Positions 34,340-42,269 of a stretch of DNA of 64,000 nt are shown here, in pieces; positions within the stretch are counted from its first letter, which is position 1, and every line of letters begins with the position of its first letter. Source of the DNA: JAURFX01 sp038125265 (GTDB taxonomy: Bacteria; Pseudomonadota; Gammaproteobacteria; Steroidobacterales; Rariloculaceae); contig JAYPDM010000005.1 in the NCBI GenBank assembly GCA_038125265.1, forward strand, positions 6,358-70,357, read 5' to 3'. Both the position numbers and the translations under genes were made by a program. The notes under the pieces are model-generated. The model had not been told where the DNA came from. It made no database searches and saw only the letters and a list, made by a program, of their open reading frames with translations.

Positions 34340-35707
34340 TTAATAAAAAACTCCCTTATTCCTTAAAAAATAATTTGCTATAGGTAATGTAATGATTATG
34401 CATAAGAGCAGTGTAGATTCATAACCTAATAAAGACTCATTATAAATCGCAATCACTAGACCAAACAGCGATGCGCCGACTAAGCGCCCTCCCCCTTGCA
34501 AGAATGAGATTAAACCCTGCGGAGCTGTTGCCAATTGTTTTGGAGCCAGCGCCATCATTGCATACCTAATCGGTGTCCCAATAAAAGCACTTAATGCTAT
34601 TCCTAAAAAGATACCCAAGAAGACAAATAAATAAACATTAAAACTAAAATATATTAATAAAATTAAAAATAATGGGCTAAGTAAGAGGCCAAATCTTAAA
34701 ACGATATAAGGATTATTTTTATCTAAAAGGTACCCCCATAATGTGCTACCGATGACCATTGAGAATACAATCGGTAGCATCATAAAACTTGCATCTGATG
34801 GATTCAGGGAGAATTTTAAAACGACCATAGCAGGAACAAACAGTAAAACAGACTCATACATTCCTGCAAGCAAAGCAATCATGACAATCGGTAAAAACTT
34901 TGAATTAACTAATAGCGAAAAAAATAAGTTATCGTTATCAAGTTTTTGAACTCTATCAAAAAAAATCCTTGTCACATAAATTAGCGTAAATATTAGAGCT
35001 ATCAATATAAAAAGAACCCAGTATTCAAAAGAGAAAATCAAATTTCTCAAAATGATTAAAATAATAAATGATAACGATAAAGCAGCAACAAATAAGAAGA
35101 GCTCTTTTAAGGGTACTTTAATCCGATCAGTCGGGTTATCTCGAGGAATAAAAAAAACAAACAAAACGGGAATACAACATAAAAATAACCCTTGAAATAA
35201 AAATATTAATTGCCAATTTATTTGAATTAAAAGCCCAGCAATAATCGGACCCAAAAGGAAAGCAATACCAAATATTGATCCGATCAATCCTAATAAGAGG
35301 CCCCTTTTTTTTGAATCATAATATTTTTGTATTAATGCGAGTGTAATAGGAAAGATTCCACCCGAAGCAATACCTTGAAGTGATCGAGACAGATAAAATG
35401 AATGCATTTCTGAGAGAAATGCTATTGATAGTGTACTTATAGCAAATATAAATATAAGCGTCGTAAAGATTATTTTTATTCCTATTCTGTCCGTATAGAT
35501 ACTGATTATTGGAGCAGATATAATCCCAAAAAAAACAAACAAAGATATTAAGTAAGATAATTCTGATACAGGCACATTAAATTGCTGGCTTATGACCGGC
35601 ATAAGGGGCCCTATAATTGATATATCAAGTGCCACACAAAAAATGACAAGTGCCAATAATGCAAAAGTTAGTTTTGGAAATGCAATTTTATTGATTGGAT
35701 GATCCAT
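34340..35707 (-). CDS. MFS transporter (multidrug-exporter type)
   Basis: A 455-residue major facilitator protein with 12 or more hydrophobic helices. The helix 1 motif 'VALDISIIGPLMPVISQQFNV' resembles drug:proton antiporters with a conserved Asp. Loop 2-3 'IYTDRIGIKIIF' is the MFS A-motif (D-R-x-G). Helix 4 'SRSLQGIASGGIFPITLALIQKYY' carries the antiporter-type 'RxxQGxxxG'. The middle has a long stretch of A/T-rich, Ile/Phe-rich helices. The substrate is unknown. It is divergent from the SEC-C gene with a 40-base gap. Confidence 0.85.
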   Translation of the reverse strand: MDHPINKIAFPKLTFALLALVIFCVALDISIIGPLMPVISQQFNVPVSELSYLISLFVFFGIISAPIISIYTDRIGIKIIFTTLIFIFAISTLSIAFLSEMHSFYLSRSLQGIASGGIFPITLALIQKYYDSKKRGLLLGLIGSIFGIAFLLGPIIAGLLIQINWQLIFLFQGLFLCCIPVLFVFFIPRDNPTDRIKVPLKELFLFVAALSLSFIILIILRNLIFSFEYWVLFILIALIFTLIYVTRIFFDRVQKLDNDNLFFSLLVNSKFLPIVMIALLAGMYESVLLFVPAMVVLKFSLNPSDASFMMLPIVFSMVIGSTLWGYLLDKNNPYIVLRFGLLLSPLFLILLIYFSFNVYLFVFLGIFLGIALSAFIGTPIRYAMMALAPKQLATAPQGLISFLQGGGRLVGASLFGLVIAIYNESLLGYESTLLLCIIITLPIANYFLRNKGVFY

Positions 35708-35747
35708 GTGTGGAATTATATAAAATAAAAATATAAAAGCAGAATTT

Positions 35748-35981
35748 ATGTCTCAAAAAAGAAATGATCCGTGCCAATGCAATAGTGGAAAAAAATACAA
35801 ACACTGCTGTATGAATGCAAAACCTAAAATGCCTGCGACTACTAAAGTTTTATTTATTGGTATTAGCTTAATGTTACTTGCTGGTGCTGTGCTGATTTAT
35901 ATGAATGCACAAACTGTCGATTTCTCAACTCCTACTAATGCAGGTAGAGTTTGGTCGCCAGAACACAACCATTGGCACTAA
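35748..35981 (+). CDS. Tiny membrane protein with SEC-C zinc motif
   Basis: A 77-residue protein. The N-terminus is a complete SEC-C motif, DPCQCNSGKKYKHCC, with Cys9, Cys11, Cys20 and Cys21, the zinc knuckle known from the SecA C-terminus. One membrane helix follows (about 33-51). The C-terminal tail ends 'GRVWSPEHNHWH', rich in His and Trp, presumably on the other side of the membrane. The SEC-C side would face the cytoplasm. The gene stands alone between two oppositely directed genes, and its stop shares the CTAA quadruplet with the permease stop. Function unknown; zinc handling or SecB/ribosome contact are guesses. Confidence 0.8.
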   Translation: MSQKRNDPCQCNSGKKYKHCCMNAKPKMPATTKVLFIGISLMLLAGAVLIYMNAQTVDFSTPTNAGRVWSPEHNHWH

Positions 35982-38458
35982 ACCTCTCTAAGCAAATAAG
36001 TTAGAGACCTGTGCGAAATGCTTTTAGTGGTAATAAAACTAATTAAGCTTACAAATAATCCACCAATACCAAACCCAATAGGTAATAAAAACCAATTGAT
36101 AGAATAAGACTCAAGTTCAAATATACTGGTCGCAAGATAAAATGATCCCGCTATAGCTAGACTTGATCCCAATAGACCTGATAAACCTCCTATACAGAAA
36201 AATTCAACAAGCATTGTGCCTTGAACTATTCCTGCCGTGCCCCCAACAGATTTTATGATTCCACCTTCATAGATTCTCTGTTTTTTTGAGACTTGAATCG
36301 TTGCAATCATAACTAAGATACCAGCTATTAGTGTGAATAAAAAAACGTATTGAACAGCAATACTGGCTTGTGACATAGCACCTTGTACTTGTCTAATGAC
36401 AGCCCCAATATCAATTGCAGAAATACTTGGGAAGCTCGAGGTTATATCAAAAACCAGTTCTCTTGCACCCTCCTCTAAATAAAAACTTGTAATCGAAGTA
36501 TAAGGAAAGTTCTCAATAAGACCAGGGCTTATAATTAGGAAAAAATTGGGGTTAAAAGATTCCCAGTTTACAGATCGAATATTCGTTACAGTTGCGCTAA
36601 TGTATTGACCAGAAATAAAAAAAGTAATCTCGTCTCCCAGTGATAATCCAGTCTCCTCGGCATAAGATTCAGCAAGGGATAGTTCTGGTTGCTCACTTGA
36701 TGCTTCCCACCAATCTCCAGAAATAATAGCATTGCCCTCAGGAACTTCATTGGACCAAGTTAAATTTATATCATCTCTAAGTTCATCAGCCGCCTCATCA
36801 TTAATCGCTTCAAAGCTATCAATTTCAATATCATTTACATGACTGATTCGACCTCTGACGATTGGAAAGAGCACAGCATCTTCTACCTCATAAGCTTGTA
36901 ACATTTCAACTAAATCATCTTCATTATTAGGCTGAATATTTATTAAAAAATTATTAGGTGTCGATTCAGGCAAGGTATTTTGCCAAGTCATTATTAACTG
37001 ATCTTTGCTTATAGTTAAAATTAAAATCACCATAATGCTTAGCCCAAAAGCAATTACCTGAGTAGCACTCTCAGTTTTTCTTCTTGCTATGTTGGATATG
37101 CCATACTTCCAAAATGACTTTAAGTAACCTTTAAAAAAATATGACAATCTGATCAGTATTCTCGCAAAAATGAACATTACCACGGTTGCAAAAAAGCCTA
37201 TCAGCAGGATAGTAATCAGTAATTCAATATCATTGACGAGAATACCAATTAGTAATGCAAGAAAAATAACTACAGTACCAATTGTTACAAGCCTGGATAG
37301 TGGCTCAATCACTACATCATTTCTAAGAAGTTTAATAGGTGAGACATTTCTTAGCGATGCGATTGGAATGAGCGCAAATCCAAAAATCACTAAAACTGAG
37401 GTTAATGGGGCTATAAAGACTGATGATAAAGAGGGTTGCGGTAGCTCTGCTTCTATCAGATTTATCCCCAACTGTGCAAGATACAACTGTGCAATATAAC
37501 CAAAGGCCAGACCGATGAATGTTGCGATCAAAATAATGATAATTAAATGTACTCCGAGCAATCGATAAACCGTGCCATGATTAGCACCAAAGGTTTTATA
37601 GATAGCAACCGTCATCTCATGACGACCTACAAATTCTTTGGCACACATCGCGATGGCTATACCGCTTAATATTACGGATATGACAGCTGCTAGATGTAAA
37701 AATTGTTCTGCTCTAATTACAGAGTTTCTCACTTCAGGCCTTGCATCATTAATGTCATCTAATTCTTGGCCAGGTAAAAGCTGAGAATCGATTATATTTC
37801 TTTGTCTATTAAGCTCTGCTTCACTTCCTGCAATTAAATATTCGTACTCAACTCGACTTCCGGGTACCACCAATTGAGTGCCCTCAATATCCTCAATATT
37901 GAGTAAAATAGTGGGTGCAATTTCTAAAAATCTCCATCCCTCGTCAGGTCTAAATGTAATGACCTTGCTAATTACAAAACGCTTAGCTCCAATATCTATT
38001 GAGTCACCAACAGCTAAATTTAATCGTGCCAATATGGAAGGCTCAACCCAAATAGTCCCGGGATCAGGAATGGCATCAATCGGATAGCCTTCTAAAGTTG
38101 GGCTGTCTGCAATGTAAACAGTTCCACGGAGAGGGTAACCAGCACTGACCCCTCGAATATCAGCAAGACTGCTTTGAAAGCCCTGCATAACCACAGACCT
38201 AAAATTAATAATATCTGCCGAAATTAAACTTGAACCTAAAACGATATCCCTAAGCTCAGCTTGAATTGGCAGATCTGATTCAATTCTAATATCTGCAGCA
38301 AGTGACTCACCAGCTTGCTGCGTAATGGCCTGCCTTACCCTATCAGTAAATAAACTTACCGTGCTCAATGAAGCAACAGCAGTGATGAGGCATACTAGAA
38401 AAAGTAAGGAACTCCCAGAGAGTAAGTCTCTAACAAATAATTTGACGCTTAATGGCAT
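35978..38458 (-). CDS. FtsX-like ABC transporter permease (YbbP type)
   Basis: An 826-residue inner-membrane protein with the double FtsX-domain layout. An N-terminal helix is followed by a large periplasmic domain and a block of about three helices (near 255-385). A second helix and periplasmic part (about 465-690) follow, then three final helices. The C-terminal segment 'KKQRIYEGGIIKSVGGTAGIV' is the typical FtsX coupling-helix motif. YbbP-like permeases work with a small ATPase and often with an esterase gene beside them. Here no ATPase gene is adjacent, but a hydrolase gene is directly upstream (38508). An inverted repeat covers its start region. Confidence 0.85.
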   Translation of the reverse strand: MPLSVKLFVRDLLSGSSLLFLVCLITAVASLSTVSLFTDRVRQAITQQAGESLAADIRIESDLPIQAELRDIVLGSSLISADIINFRSVVMQGFQSSLADIRGVSAGYPLRGTVYIADSPTLEGYPIDAIPDPGTIWVEPSILARLNLAVGDSIDIGAKRFVISKVITFRPDEGWRFLEIAPTILLNIEDIEGTQLVVPGSRVEYEYLIAGSEAELNRQRNIIDSQLLPGQELDDINDARPEVRNSVIRAEQFLHLAAVISVILSGIAIAMCAKEFVGRHEMTVAIYKTFGANHGTVYRLLGVHLIIIILIATFIGLAFGYIAQLYLAQLGINLIEAELPQPSLSSVFIAPLTSVLVIFGFALIPIASLRNVSPIKLLRNDVVIEPLSRLVTIGTVVIFLALLIGILVNDIELLITILLIGFFATVVMFIFARILIRLSYFFKGYLKSFWKYGISNIARRKTESATQVIAFGLSIMVILILTISKDQLIMTWQNTLPESTPNNFLINIQPNNEDDLVEMLQAYEVEDAVLFPIVRGRISHVNDIEIDSFEAINDEAADELRDDINLTWSNEVPEGNAIISGDWWEASSEQPELSLAESYAEETGLSLGDEITFFISGQYISATVTNIRSVNWESFNPNFFLIISPGLIENFPYTSITSFYLEEGARELVFDITSSFPSISAIDIGAVIRQVQGAMSQASIAVQYVFLFTLIAGILVMIATIQVSKKQRIYEGGIIKSVGGTAGIVQGTMLVEFFCIGGLSGLLGSSLAIAGSFYLATSIFELESYSINWFLLPIGFGIGGLFVSLISFITTKSISHRSLTYLLREV

Positions 38459-38459
38459 A

Positions 38460-38500
38460 AATACGGGCAGACATCATTAAGTATATCTACCCGTATTATA
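38460..38500 (-). promoter_or_regulatory. Extended -10 with long inverted repeat at the permease start
   Basis: The minus strand carries TGCTATAAT, an extended -10 (TATAAT at 38500-38495). Overlapping and following it are arms AATACGGGTAGA (38497-38486) and TCTGCCCGTATT (38471-38460). They pair over 12 bases with a single G-T, around a 14-base loop. The permease ATG at 38458 comes one base later. The element could be an operator or an RNA hairpin hiding the start codon. No T-run follows, so it is not a standard terminator. Confidence 0.45.
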
Positions 38501-38507
38501 GCAACAT

Positions 38508-39764
38508 TTAAATTGCGCCGAGCGCTCTTCCCATCCAGTCTTGAAGGGTTGGTAGTCGAAGATCTACCGGACCACCGGATTTTTCATCGTGATGAGGATG
38601 ACCAGCGTCAGCCCACATTTGTCTTGGTGAGTTTACGCATGCGTTGTATAGATTTAATGCACCCTCGGGATCCATAATTCTATCCGTAGCACCATAGCCC
38701 ACCAACATGGGGCACTCAAGATTCCTGGCCACATCGCCCATATTGTAATCCTGAAGCTGTCTTCTAGCGCTCTCTAATGATTCAGCACCTATAATCCATC
38801 TCACTCTATCTCTAATCGGTGGATAAAAATCAAACAGATCATCTAAGACTGAATATGAAGCAGAAGCGCAGGCTACAGCCTTAAGTCTGGGTTCGCTGGC
38901 TGCAGCCCTAGGTGCAGAGTAACCGCCCATACTGATACCCCGAATAGCAATGCGATCAGAATCAATATCCGGTCTAGATTCGAGATAATCTACTAGGTCG
39001 CTGACATACCTTTCGGTATCAGGCTGCATGTGAAGGTGATGGATACGCTTTGCCTCACCCTGTCCAGGCAAATCTACAACAAGATACGCCATTCCCCTTG
39101 AAACAAATCCTCCAGCACCGCCAATGCTGCTATGCATTAATGAATCAGCACCCTGATAAGCAATGACAGCCGGGTGCGGTCCTGGTCCAGGTGGCTTCCT
39201 AAAAAAGCCATCAAGGTTTGTACCATCGACATTTATCGTTACCCTCTCAAAATTTGAAGCACCAACCGGATTTGCCTTTTCAAACATTTCACGCATTTTC
39301 ATATAGCCAGGCATCATGGTTGCATCAGTATCCTCTTGATAGACAATCGCAAGCCTTGCAAATCTAAATGCTCGCGCATAATAAGTTCTTGCAGAAACAT
39401 CAAGACCAGCCTCTTCATAGCCTACCGCTATCTCTTCATTGATGTCAGCCACACGTTTCCACTCGTTATACCAAGAGAGCGGATTGAATGGTTCCATTCT
39501 TTGGGCAACTTGAATCTCATGCGGGTCATCGGTATAGATTGACTGATTAAGCCTTATCTCCATTTGACCGCCACCCTCAACCGGTATACCGGTATAGAGC
39601 TGAGCATTATCACCGCCACCGACAACATCAACTAAATAATTACCTGGGCCAAGATCATAACCTTGTGCCCATGCCCCCATTGCGCCCATGCCTAAAGTTG
39701 GTGCACCAGCGCTGAAGAGACCCATCTTTACCATGTCCCTTCTAGTCCATTTCATTTCACTCAT
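38508..39764 (-). CDS. Tat-exported alpha/beta hydrolase
   Basis: A 418-residue serine hydrolase, FrsA/acyl-esterase-like. A Tat signal is present: TRRDMVKMGLFSAG near the start, then hydrophobic residues ending about 'AWAQG'. The nucleophile elbow is GISMGG, the acid is probably in 'GATDRIMDP', and the His in 'DAGHPHHDE'. An oxyanion region 'VIAYQGADS' precedes the elbow. I chose ATG 39764 because AGGGGG lies seven bases upstream; the frame opens 15 codons earlier at 39809 without a ribosome site. Substrate unknown, probably an ester in the periplasm. The permease gene follows. Confidence 0.83.
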   Translation of the reverse strand: MSEMKWTRRDMVKMGLFSAGAPTLGMGAMGAWAQGYDLGPGNYLVDVVGGGDNAQLYTGIPVEGGGQMEIRLNQSIYTDDPHEIQVAQRMEPFNPLSWYNEWKRVADINEEIAVGYEEAGLDVSARTYYARAFRFARLAIVYQEDTDATMMPGYMKMREMFEKANPVGASNFERVTINVDGTNLDGFFRKPPGPGPHPAVIAYQGADSLMHSSIGGAGGFVSRGMAYLVVDLPGQGEAKRIHHLHMQPDTERYVSDLVDYLESRPDIDSDRIAIRGISMGGYSAPRAAASEPRLKAVACASASYSVLDDLFDFYPPIRDRVRWIIGAESLESARRQLQDYNMGDVARNLECPMLVGYGATDRIMDPEGALNLYNACVNSPRQMWADAGHPHHDEKSGGPVDLRLPTLQDWMGRALGAI

Positions 39765-39795
39765 AATGAGCCCCCTAAAAATTAAATTGGTACAA

Positions 39796-40188
39796 CTATA
39801 TAATGGCAATTAGATCAAAAACTATCAAGATGATAATTATTAAAAATGAGGGGATCGAGCCAAAAGATCGGTAAGGGGGATCCTTCCAATAACCTAATGC
39901 AAATATAACCCTAGCAAATAAAAATGAAAAACCCACCAATGCACCATAAAAATCTTCATAAAAAGCAGCAAATATAGTGAACAAGGGAAGGAATAAAATG
40001 AATAATTCCAATGAGTTATAGTGTATTCTGTTAGCTATTTGTAATTTAATGTTTTCCCCCAATGCTGGGGCTGGGGAATGGTATTTTGTTCTGCATCTTC
40101 CCACCCATACAGAAAAAACAAAAATCAGCAGAATATTCAATATGAGACTGGTTAGCGATAAGGGTATTGAAATTAGAAATTGAAGCAT
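39796..40188 (-). CDS. MAPEG family membrane protein
   Basis: A 130-residue protein with four membrane helices (about 3-28, 52-74, 80-98 and 108-128), the layout of the MAPEG family (membrane glutathione and eicosanoid enzymes). The conserved region after helix 1 reads 'PALGENIKLQIANRIHYNSLELFILFLPLF', corresponding to the family 'R..R...N..E..P.F' motif with an Asn-x-x-Glu pair. Bacterial members are mostly uncharacterised. It partly overlaps the divergent XdhC open frame region, and is 31 bases upstream of the hydrolase start. Confidence 0.82.
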   Translation of the reverse strand: MLQFLISIPLSLTSLILNILLIFVFSVWVGRCRTKYHSPAPALGENIKLQIANRIHYNSLELFILFLPLFTIFAAFYEDFYGALVGFSFLFARVIFALGYWKDPPYRSFGSIPSFLIIIILIVFDLIAII

Positions 40189-40224
40189 ATACTTAAGCCT
40201 AAACGATTAATATTTAATAATTTT

Positions 40225-41211
40225 ATGACAAGTCTGGATATATTTGAAAAAGCATTATCATGGTATCGACAGGGCCAAAAAATTGCTATTGGTACGGTCA
40301 TAGAAACTTGGGGTTCAGCGCCTAGGCCTGTAGGTAGCCTTATTGCTATCAATGATAATATGGAATTTGAGGGGTCTATTTCCGGGGGATGCGTTGAATC
40401 TGCAGTCATTGCATCTGCTGAGTCTATCTTTAAGAATACGAATAAACCGCTTTTTTTAGACTATGGTATCGAGGATGAAGAGGCATGGGCTGTAGGCCTA
40501 ACATGCGGGGGAAAGTTAAAAATACATTTGCAAAGTCTTGATTCACATCTAGCGTCAGTAGAGCCTAATATCAATACACTTGATGAGGGTGTCTATATTC
40601 GAGACCTTACAACGGGTTTTTTTGAAGTGATTCGATCTATAAGCTCAAGTGATACATCGGAACTTAAAAATTATATTGATTTAGCATTTTTAGAAGATAA
40701 AGCAACCTATCTTCCAGAAAAAGAAATATTCATTCATCCCATCCAAAAAAACTATGAAATCTTTATTACAGGAGCTGTACATGTCGCCCAGTTTTTAATC
40801 CCTATTCTAAAAAATTTAAACTTTGATGTGACTTTGATAGATCCAAGACCAGTATTTGCAACACAGGAGAGGTTCCCCAATGTCAATATAATTGATCAAT
40901 TTCCACAAGAGTTTCTTTTGCCGAAACATGTGCATCAGCGATCTGGCTTAATTACGCTTAGTCATGATTCAAAGATTGACAACCCCGCAGTAGAATTTTT
41001 TCTAAAGCATGGTGAAGGATTTTATATTGGATGTCTAGGTAGCAAAAAAACTCATGAAAAGAGAATTGCCTTCCTTAATGATCAAAATATACATGACAAA
41101 GACATAGAAAAAATACATGCCCCTATTGGGCTTGATCTTGGGGGAAGGAGCCCATCAGAAATAGCAATCTCCATAGCCTCAGAATTAATAAAAACCAAAT
41201 ATAAAGGCTAA
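40225..41211 (+). CDS. XdhC/CoxI family molybdenum-hydroxylase maturation factor
   Basis: A 328-residue protein with the XdhC_CoxI N-terminal motif 'GSAPRPVGSLIAI' and 'GSISGGCVESAVI', and the C-terminal Rossmann part 'IFITGAVHVAQFLIPIL', 'YIGCLGSKKTHEKR' and 'APIGLDLGGRSPSEIAISI'. XdhC proteins bind the molybdenum cofactor and load its sulfurated form into xanthine dehydrogenase-type enzymes. Two such enzymes are in this window (14825-17565 and 43584-45989). ATG 40225 is preferred over 40180, because upstream residues do not match the family. It is the only plus-strand gene in the block and ends over the convergent FAH gene stop. Confidence 0.88.
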   Translation: MTSLDIFEKALSWYRQGQKIAIGTVIETWGSAPRPVGSLIAINDNMEFEGSISGGCVESAVIASAESIFKNTNKPLFLDYGIEDEEAWAVGLTCGGKLKIHLQSLDSHLASVEPNINTLDEGVYIRDLTTGFFEVIRSISSSDTSELKNYIDLAFLEDKATYLPEKEIFIHPIQKNYEIFITGAVHVAQFLIPILKNLNFDVTLIDPRPVFATQERFPNVNIIDQFPQEFLLPKHVHQRSGLITLSHDSKIDNPAVEFFLKHGEGFYIGCLGSKKTHEKRIAFLNDQNIHDKDIEKIHAPIGLDLGGRSPSEIAISIASELIKTKYKG

Positions 41212-41888
41212 ACTATCTCAAGCTCAATACTACCGACGCCTGAGACTTCACCAAATACCTTATCACCAATAATCACAGGACCTACTCCAGCTGGGGTGCC
41301 TGTAAAGATTAAATCACCTTGCTGAAGCTCAAAATAGGATGATAAATGCGATATGACCTCCTCAACTGACCAAATCATATGACCTACTGTTGAACTTTGC
41401 TTCTCCTCTCCATTGACCTCCAGTCTGATTATCTGATCTTTTATTGGAAAGTCTTTGGGCAATTGAACTAACTCAGATATGGGTCCGGAATGATCTAATG
41501 CCTTTCCTGTTTCCCATGGTCGCCCTTTATTTTTAGCCTCCTGTTGTAAATCTCGTCGGGTGAAATCAATACCGCAAGCATACCCCAAAACATAATCTAA
41601 AGCGCTTGATACGCTGATATCCTTACCAGAACTTCCAATGGCTACTACCAGCTCCATCTCAAAGTGATAATTATTTGTAGCTACAGGATATGGATGTTTT
41701 TTACTATGATTAATAGCGTGTGCGGGCTTCATAAAAAAGAATGGAGGCTCTCTATGATCATGACCCATCTCAATTGCATGGTCAGCATAATTTCTTCCGA
41801 CACAAAACACTCTGTGAATGGGAAATAATTCATTTGAATTATGAATTTTTACTGCAGGGATGTTGGGTTCAAAAATATAATCAGTCAT
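41208..41888 (-). CDS. Fumarylacetoacetate hydrolase family protein
   Basis: A 226-residue member of the FAH superfamily, which cleaves or decarboxylates beta-diketo acids such as acylpyruvates and catechol-degradation products. Conserved segments are 'FCVGRNYADHAIEMGHD', 'PFFFMKPAHAI', 'FEMELVVAIG' (metal Glu pair), 'GIDFTRRDLQ' and 'DLIFTGTPAGVGP'. Length fits single-domain members such as YcgM (about 220). It overlaps the cytochrome c gene by eight bases and is last in the minus-strand operon, so it probably acts on the product of the oxidation steps encoded before it. Confidence 0.9.
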   Translation of the reverse strand: MTDYIFEPNIPAVKIHNSNELFPIHRVFCVGRNYADHAIEMGHDHREPPFFFMKPAHAINHSKKHPYPVATNNYHFEMELVVAIGSSGKDISVSSALDYVLGYACGIDFTRRDLQQEAKNKGRPWETGKALDHSGPISELVQLPKDFPIKDQIIRLEVNGEEKQSSTVGHMIWSVEEVISHLSSYFELQQGDLIFTGTPAGVGPVIIGDKVFGEVSGVGSIELEIV

Positions 41889-42255
41889 AGAGTCCTTCTC
41901 CTTGGTATCTTATTCTTATTTGTTGAATTTGTTCGGTGTCAATAGCTGTATCTAAACCTTCTTCAAGCCTAAGGTACTCGATTAAATCTCTTAAATCTTC
42001 ATTGGTCAGATAATCAAAACGAGCCATAAGAACTTGTGGGCCAAAACCTCCTGTTAAAAGATAACCTGCAAGCAATTCATCACTTCCAATAATCCAAGGA
42101 CTGTTTAATAGCGTAGGTGCCATACCTGATACTCCTCTTCTGTCATACATATGACAAGCGAGACAATTATCCTGATAGACAGACAAGCCATTATCAGCAT
42201 CAGCCTGAACAGCTGTGCTTATTACAAAAGCAAAAATTAAGAGGTAATACCTCAT
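41881..42255 (-). CDS. Periplasmic single-haem cytochrome c
   Basis: A 124-residue c-type cytochrome. A signal peptide (about 1-18, ending VQA) precedes the haem site CLACH (Cys31, Cys34, His35). 'GMAPTLLNSPWIIG' and Met in 'VLMARFDYLTNEDLRDLIEYLR' complete the class I fold; that Met is the likely sixth ligand. It is the only cytochrome in the window and is sandwiched between a sorbosone-dehydrogenase-like gene and an FAH-type gene with gaps of 14 and minus 8 bases. It most likely accepts electrons from an enzyme of this operon. Confidence 0.9.
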   Translation of the reverse strand: MRYYLLIFAFVISTAVQADADNGLSVYQDNCLACHMYDRRGVSGMAPTLLNSPWIIGSDELLAGYLLTGGFGPQVLMARFDYLTNEDLRDLIEYLRLEEGLDTAIDTEQIQQIRIRYQGEGLYD

Positions 42256-42269
42256 AAGGCTAATAGTTT

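Noticed and set aside
35978..36010. TCTCTAA...TTAGAGA inverted repeat at the end of the permease gene
   Set aside because: No T-run follows on either strand and it lies within coding sequence.
39765..39809. Upstream start of the Tat hydrolase at 39809
   Set aside because: No ribosome site, and the Tat motif sits correctly only when starting at 39764, which has AGGGGG upstream.
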